Shown here: piece by piece, positions 61,018-64,000 of the stretch
Position numbering within the stretch: position 1 is the stretch's first letter
How the letters are laid out: every line of letters begins with the position of its first letter
Origin: Streptomyces sp. HUAS MG91
GTDB lineage: Bacteria > Actinomycetota > Actinomycetes > Streptomycetales > Streptomycetaceae
Assembly: GCF_040529335.1 (NCBI RefSeq)
Contig: NZ_CP159534.1
Coordinates: 7,130,001-7,194,000 of the forward strand
DNA length: 64,000 nucleotides
Reading direction: 5' to 3'
Position numbers and translations under genes: made by a program
Notes under the pieces: generated by a model
Seen by the model: only the letters and a program-made list of their open reading frames with translations
Databases searched by the model: none
Told to the model about the DNA's origin: nothing

Positions 61018-63880
61018 GCGCAGCCCCGTTCTCGACCGGCGGCACCGGCCGCCAGGGAGCGAACGCGCTCGCCTCGCGCGGCAGCAGGCCCGCCAGCTCC
61101 GGGCAGTGCCGCAGCACGACCGACTTCATGCCGCTCTTCTCCACCCAGTCGATGCCCAGCGGCGTGTAGATCTCCGGGCGGTAGTCCACGGTGAGGAAGC
61201 GGTCGCTCTGCAGCCGCCGCGTCGCCATCAGGATGAAGACCCGGAAGGCGGTGTCGGAGAAGCCGAAACCGGTCGGCGGGTTCTCCGCGAACAGGCCGAC
61301 GACCGTGTCGATCTCGTCGACGTCGCGGTACACGTCCTTGAGGCGGGACAGCGTCTCCGGGTCCCGCGTCAGGTCCTCGAAGCGGCGCACGCGCTCCTTG
61401 TGCAGCCCCGCGCGGAAGTCGTTGTAGCGCGGCACGCCACGGCGCCGGGTGCGCACCAGGTCGACCACCGACAGGTCGATGATCTCCCCGTCGCGCTGGA
61501 AGTGCCGCAGCGCGTCCGGGTAGTTGTGCAGCGTGATCGCGCCCGGATTCGCGATGCCGAACGAGTACAGCGTGTTCGCCAGGCCCGTCTTGCGGATCTG
61601 GCTCTCGGCCGCCGCCCCCTGGATGTCGTGGAAGCCGACCGTCTCCAGGCGCTGCCCGAAGTGGTACTCGCGCAGTTCGTAGTCGTCCGGGATCAGCGGG
61701 TGCATCCGGTAGACCGTGACGAAGTCCTCGGTGAGCGAGTACGGCGCCCCGTGGTGGTCCGGCATCGTCTTCGGGATGCCGGTCAGCGCGTGCGCCTCGA
61801 GCAGCCACAGGCCGAGCTGGTTGAGCCAGTTGCGCGGCGGGCCCTGCCAGTTCGTGTGCAGGCCGATGTCGATGGTCTTCGTCGCGAGGATCGCCGGCGT
61901 CCACTCCACCGTATGGATCTTCGCGATGAGCGCGGACACCACGAGCCGTGCCGTGTGGTAGATCCGCTCCTCGCTCATCGACGGGTACTCGGCGCGCAGC
62001 GCGTCGCACACCGTGTTGTGCTCGCGCGCGAACAGCGTGTGCATCGCGCTGAGCCCCATCCACCAGTTGTCCTTGAACCCGGCGAGCGGGATGCCCGTAC
62101 GGTCGATCGGGATGTGACCTCCTTCGAGCAACAGCCGTGCCCCGCCGTCGGGTTCGCGCAGCGAGCGGGCCGTGCGCTCGTCGCCGCCGTACACCTCGGA
62201 GCCGTCCCACCAGTGCGAGGCGGTGTTGCCGAAGAGGACCGGCGGCCGGTCGCCCGGCAGCTCGATGCCCTCGTTCTCGGCGAACCGCATCACGTTCTCC
62301 TCGGGCCCGTTCGGCTGGTTGGCCCAGGTGCCGCCGCCCGGGGGCAGCGGTACCTCGACGGTCCTGCCGCCCTCCTTGTACCGCCGGTGGTTCACCCAGT
62401 CGTGCACCTGGAACTGGATCCAGGCCGCCGCCAGGATGTTGAGGCTCGTCGCCGGGACGAAGCTCTCCCGGGCGAGCAGCCGGCGGCTCACCGTCACCGG
62501 GTTCGGGGTGTCGAAGAGGTCGGGCCGGTACACGGGCTTCAGATTGCGGCCGAACGCCGCGCCGACCGCGCCCATCGCCGGCGCCGAGAGATCGTTGTAC
62601 GTCCCGTCGTACGAGCGTGCCGTCCGCAGCCGCTCGTCGACCGGGACCGGCACCGCCGCCGCCTTCGGCGGGGCCTCCTGCACATCGGTGTCGATGAGGT
62701 TGAACCGGCGCAGCGTCTTGCGCAGGAACACCAGGTTCAACAGGCCCGCGTCCAGCGGGAGTTTGTGCCACGGCACGACGCGGTTCAGGATCCGGAAGGC
62801 GAGCCCGACGGGCACGTCGAGCACCTGGTTGCGCAGCGGTTCCTCGGTCGTGAAGCGGGTGCCGCCGCGCTGCGCCGCGCTCGCCTCGTAGGCGACCTTG
62901 CGGGCCCGGTTCAGATTGCCGAGCGGCCGGAACTCCTCGGTGGTGAACCAGGGGTTGAAGGCCAGCTCCTCGATCCGGCGGGCCGCCGACCGCGCCTCGG
63001 CCGTCGTGACGTCCTGCCGCGGGATCGTCAGCCGCGCCACCGGAACCGGCGGCGACACGGCCTCCTTCCACTCCACCGACCCGTCCTCGACCGGGGTCCT
63101 GCGCTCGTCGACGTACCGTTGCACGCACAGGTCGAAGGAGACGTCGTCGCGCTCCAGCCGCCGCGCCAGCTCCTTGTGCAGGAAGTCCGGGTCCGTGCGG
63201 TCGGGGCGCGGTTCGGTGGCGCCGCCGACGGAGGGGCGCAGCAGATAGCGGACCGGCCCCGCCTCGCTCCACAGGATCGCGCCGCGGCTCCAGTACGTCT
63301 CGCGGGCCAGGCTGTTGACGGTGTGCCGGGTCGCCGCCTGCACATTGCGCCGCATCCGCGCGGCCGTGCCGAGCCCCACGGCGAGCGGCAGCTTCACGAA
63401 CAGCCCGTACGCCTTGCGCAGCGGGGTGCGGGCCCCGGCCATCGCCTTGGCGAACGCCACGAACTCACGGGCGTCGCGGGCGTGCGACACGGGGAAGCTC
63501 GTCGCCAGCAGGTCATGGCTCTCCTCGCCGGTGACCTGGACGCGCACGGCGACTCCGTGCAGATCGGGGGCGCTGTCCGGGCCGCGCATGCCACTGGCGT
63601 TCGAAAGCCGCACCGTCGCCGGGTAGTCGGCGCCGGGGCGGGCGAAGCCGGCGGTGAGCGCGGCCGGCAGATCGTCGTTGAACCGCAGGCGGGCGTTCTC
63701 CACACCGAGCGCCGCCTTCGCGTGGAAGGCGCGCTCGTGGCCCGGGGCGCCGCTCGCCTCCCGGTTCGCCACCTGGACCCGCATGATCTCGCGGGCCAGG
63801 CGCTGGAAGACGAGGCGCTCGGCCTCGGGGCTGCCGCCCTCGTACCGCTCGTACTGTGCGTACCGTTCGGTCTCGGCCAT
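61004..63880 (-). CDS. Catalase-like domain fused to a cyclooxygenase/alpha-dioxygenase-like heme peroxidase
   Basis: This 958-residue protein joins two heme-enzyme folds. Residues 1 to about 330 resemble a catalase-related domain: ERAFHAKAALGVE with catalytic-type His53, PATVRLSNASG and the RPLGNLNRARK segment near 300. The typical RLFSY proximal Tyr motif is not seen. Residues about 340-958 match the animal-type heme peroxidase/fatty-acid alpha-dioxygenase family: distal His493 in QVHDW and the YRMH motif (Tyr724, His727) with the Tyr-x-x-His spacing of cyclooxygenases. It is likely to oxygenate fatty acids and then process the hydroperoxide. ATG 63880 is preferred over an upstream frame extension. 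Confidence 0.87.
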   Translation of the reverse strand: MAETERYAQYERYEGGSPEAERLVFQRLAREIMRVQVANREASGAPGHERAFHAKAALGVENARLRFNDDLPAALTAGFARPGADYPATVRLSNASGMRGPDSAPDLHGVAVRVQVTGEESHDLLATSFPVSHARDAREFVAFAKAMAGARTPLRKAYGLFVKLPLAVGLGTAARMRRNVQAATRHTVNSLARETYWSRGAILWSEAGPVRYLLRPSVGGATEPRPDRTDPDFLHKELARRLERDDVSFDLCVQRYVDERRTPVEDGSVEWKEAVSPPVPVARLTIPRQDVTTAEARSAARRIEELAFNPWFTTEEFRPLGNLNRARKVAYEASAAQRGGTRFTTEEPLRNQVLDVPVGLAFRILNRVVPWHKLPLDAGLLNLVFLRKTLRRFNLIDTDVQEAPPKAAAVPVPVDERLRTARSYDGTYNDLSAPAMGAVGAAFGRNLKPVYRPDLFDTPNPVTVSRRLLARESFVPATSLNILAAAWIQFQVHDWVNHRRYKEGGRTVEVPLPPGGGTWANQPNGPEENVMRFAENEGIELPGDRPPVLFGNTASHWWDGSEVYGGDERTARSLREPDGGARLLLEGGHIPIDRTGIPLAGFKDNWWMGLSAMHTLFAREHNTVCDALRAEYPSMSEERIYHTARLVVSALIAKIHTVEWTPAILATKTIDIGLHTNWQGPPRNWLNQLGLWLLEAHALTGIPKTMPDHHGAPYSLTEDFVTVYRMHPLIPDDYELREYHFGQRLETVGFHDIQGAAAESQIRKTGLANTLYSFGIANPGAITLHNYPDALRHFQRDGEIIDLSVVDLVRTRRRGVPRYNDFRAGLHKERVRRFEDLTRDPETLSRLKDVYRDVDEIDTVVGLFAENPPTGFGFSDTAFRVFILMATRRLQSDRFLTVDYRPEIYTPLGIDWVEKSGMKSVVLRHCPELAGLLPREASAFAPWRPVPPVENGAAHEGG

Positions 63881-64000
63881 CGGTTGCCGTCCCTGTCGTA
63901 AGGTGCGGACGTCCTGCGCGGGTTCCCGTACGCGCACGGGGAGGGGTCAGCGACGCTAGCGGCGCCCTCGCGCGCCCCGCAGCGCCCGTTCCCGCCATGT

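Noticed and set aside
60926..63901. 991-codon open frame on the plus strand opposite the heme peroxidase gene
   Set aside because: It is an antisense frame caused by G/C-rich third positions. The minus strand has QVHDW and YRMH heme motifs and a normal start.
1..64000. CRISPR arrays, insertion sequences or polyketide/NRPS clusters
   Set aside because: No repeat-spacer pattern, transposase motif, carrier-protein motif or modular synthase was seen anywhere in the window.

Overview
The window is high-GC actinobacterial DNA, almost certainly Streptomyces. The signs are very strong third-position G/C, GTG and TTG starts, ATGA-type operon overlaps, twin-arginine lipoproteins, a SAV_2336-type protein, F420/PPOX-like and ARMT1-like proteins, and a 25-bp palindromic intergenic element that I recognise from Streptomyces chromosomes. 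It reads as a chromosomal-arm mosaic of catabolic and accessory operons, without phage genes, transposases, CRISPR or a secondary-metabolite megasynthase.

Layout. (1) 1-5890: the 3' part of an ebo-type metabolite-traffic operon (TIM-barrel isomerase, eboA, eboB, eboE, eboF), then a Tat-exported TIM-barrel isomerase. (2) 5966-17864: an oxalate/formyl-CoA island. On the minus strand lie oxalyl-CoA decarboxylase, formyl-CoA:oxalate CoA-transferase, a fused NDP-forming acyl-CoA ligase and two tandem oxalate:formate-type MFS carriers. Divergently lie sucC/sucD paralogues, then an aldehyde dehydrogenase. A perfect 8+8 inverted repeat sits in the divergent promoter region. (3) 17999-18497: two tandem tRNA-Leu(GAG) genes in a duplicated block. 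(4) 18624-27798: a peptide ABC transporter operon with an embedded S9 peptidase, an XRE-cupin regulator and a SIS-domain gene. (5) 27967-31693: ARMT1-like phosphatase, lipoprotein, PPOX protein and lipoate ligase. (6) 31955-38597: LacI regulator, sugar ABC importer without its ATPase, and a GH3 glycosidase. (7) 38727-42797: MmyB-like regulator, SNF2 helicase and a Mut7-C PIN nuclease. (8) 43029-45186: secreted PL1 pectate lyase behind two perfect palindromes, and a small basic lipoprotein. (9) 45282-54259: a putative NTP-dependent conflict/defence locus: Trypco1 protein, trypsin-VMAP-like protein, MoxR AAA+ ATPase, and a giant vWA-like/pseudokinase/ParA-like fusion. The remnant of a PQQ-propeller gene and an opposing MinD/ParA-like gene follow. 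(10) 54430-58288: a CynX-type MFS and a GntR regulator forming a divergon, then an orphan cytochrome b (qcrB paralogue). (11) 58425-63880: a serine beta-lactamase-like hydrolase, a nitroreductase-like protein, and a catalase-like plus cyclooxygenase/alpha-dioxygenase-like fusion.

How parts may work together. The oxalate genes form a self-contained import, CoA-activation and decarboxylation route with two energy- or CoA-exchanging ligases. The LacI operon looks like xylo- or gluco-oligosaccharide uptake followed by intracellular cleavage, relying on a shared ATPase encoded elsewhere. The trypsin/MoxR/vWA-like locus is the best candidate for an under-described system. The catalase-like/COX-like fusion, which parallels allene-oxide-synthase/lipoxygenase fusions, is the most interesting single protein.

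Limits. All calls come from reading motifs, frames and context. No alignment or database search was run.
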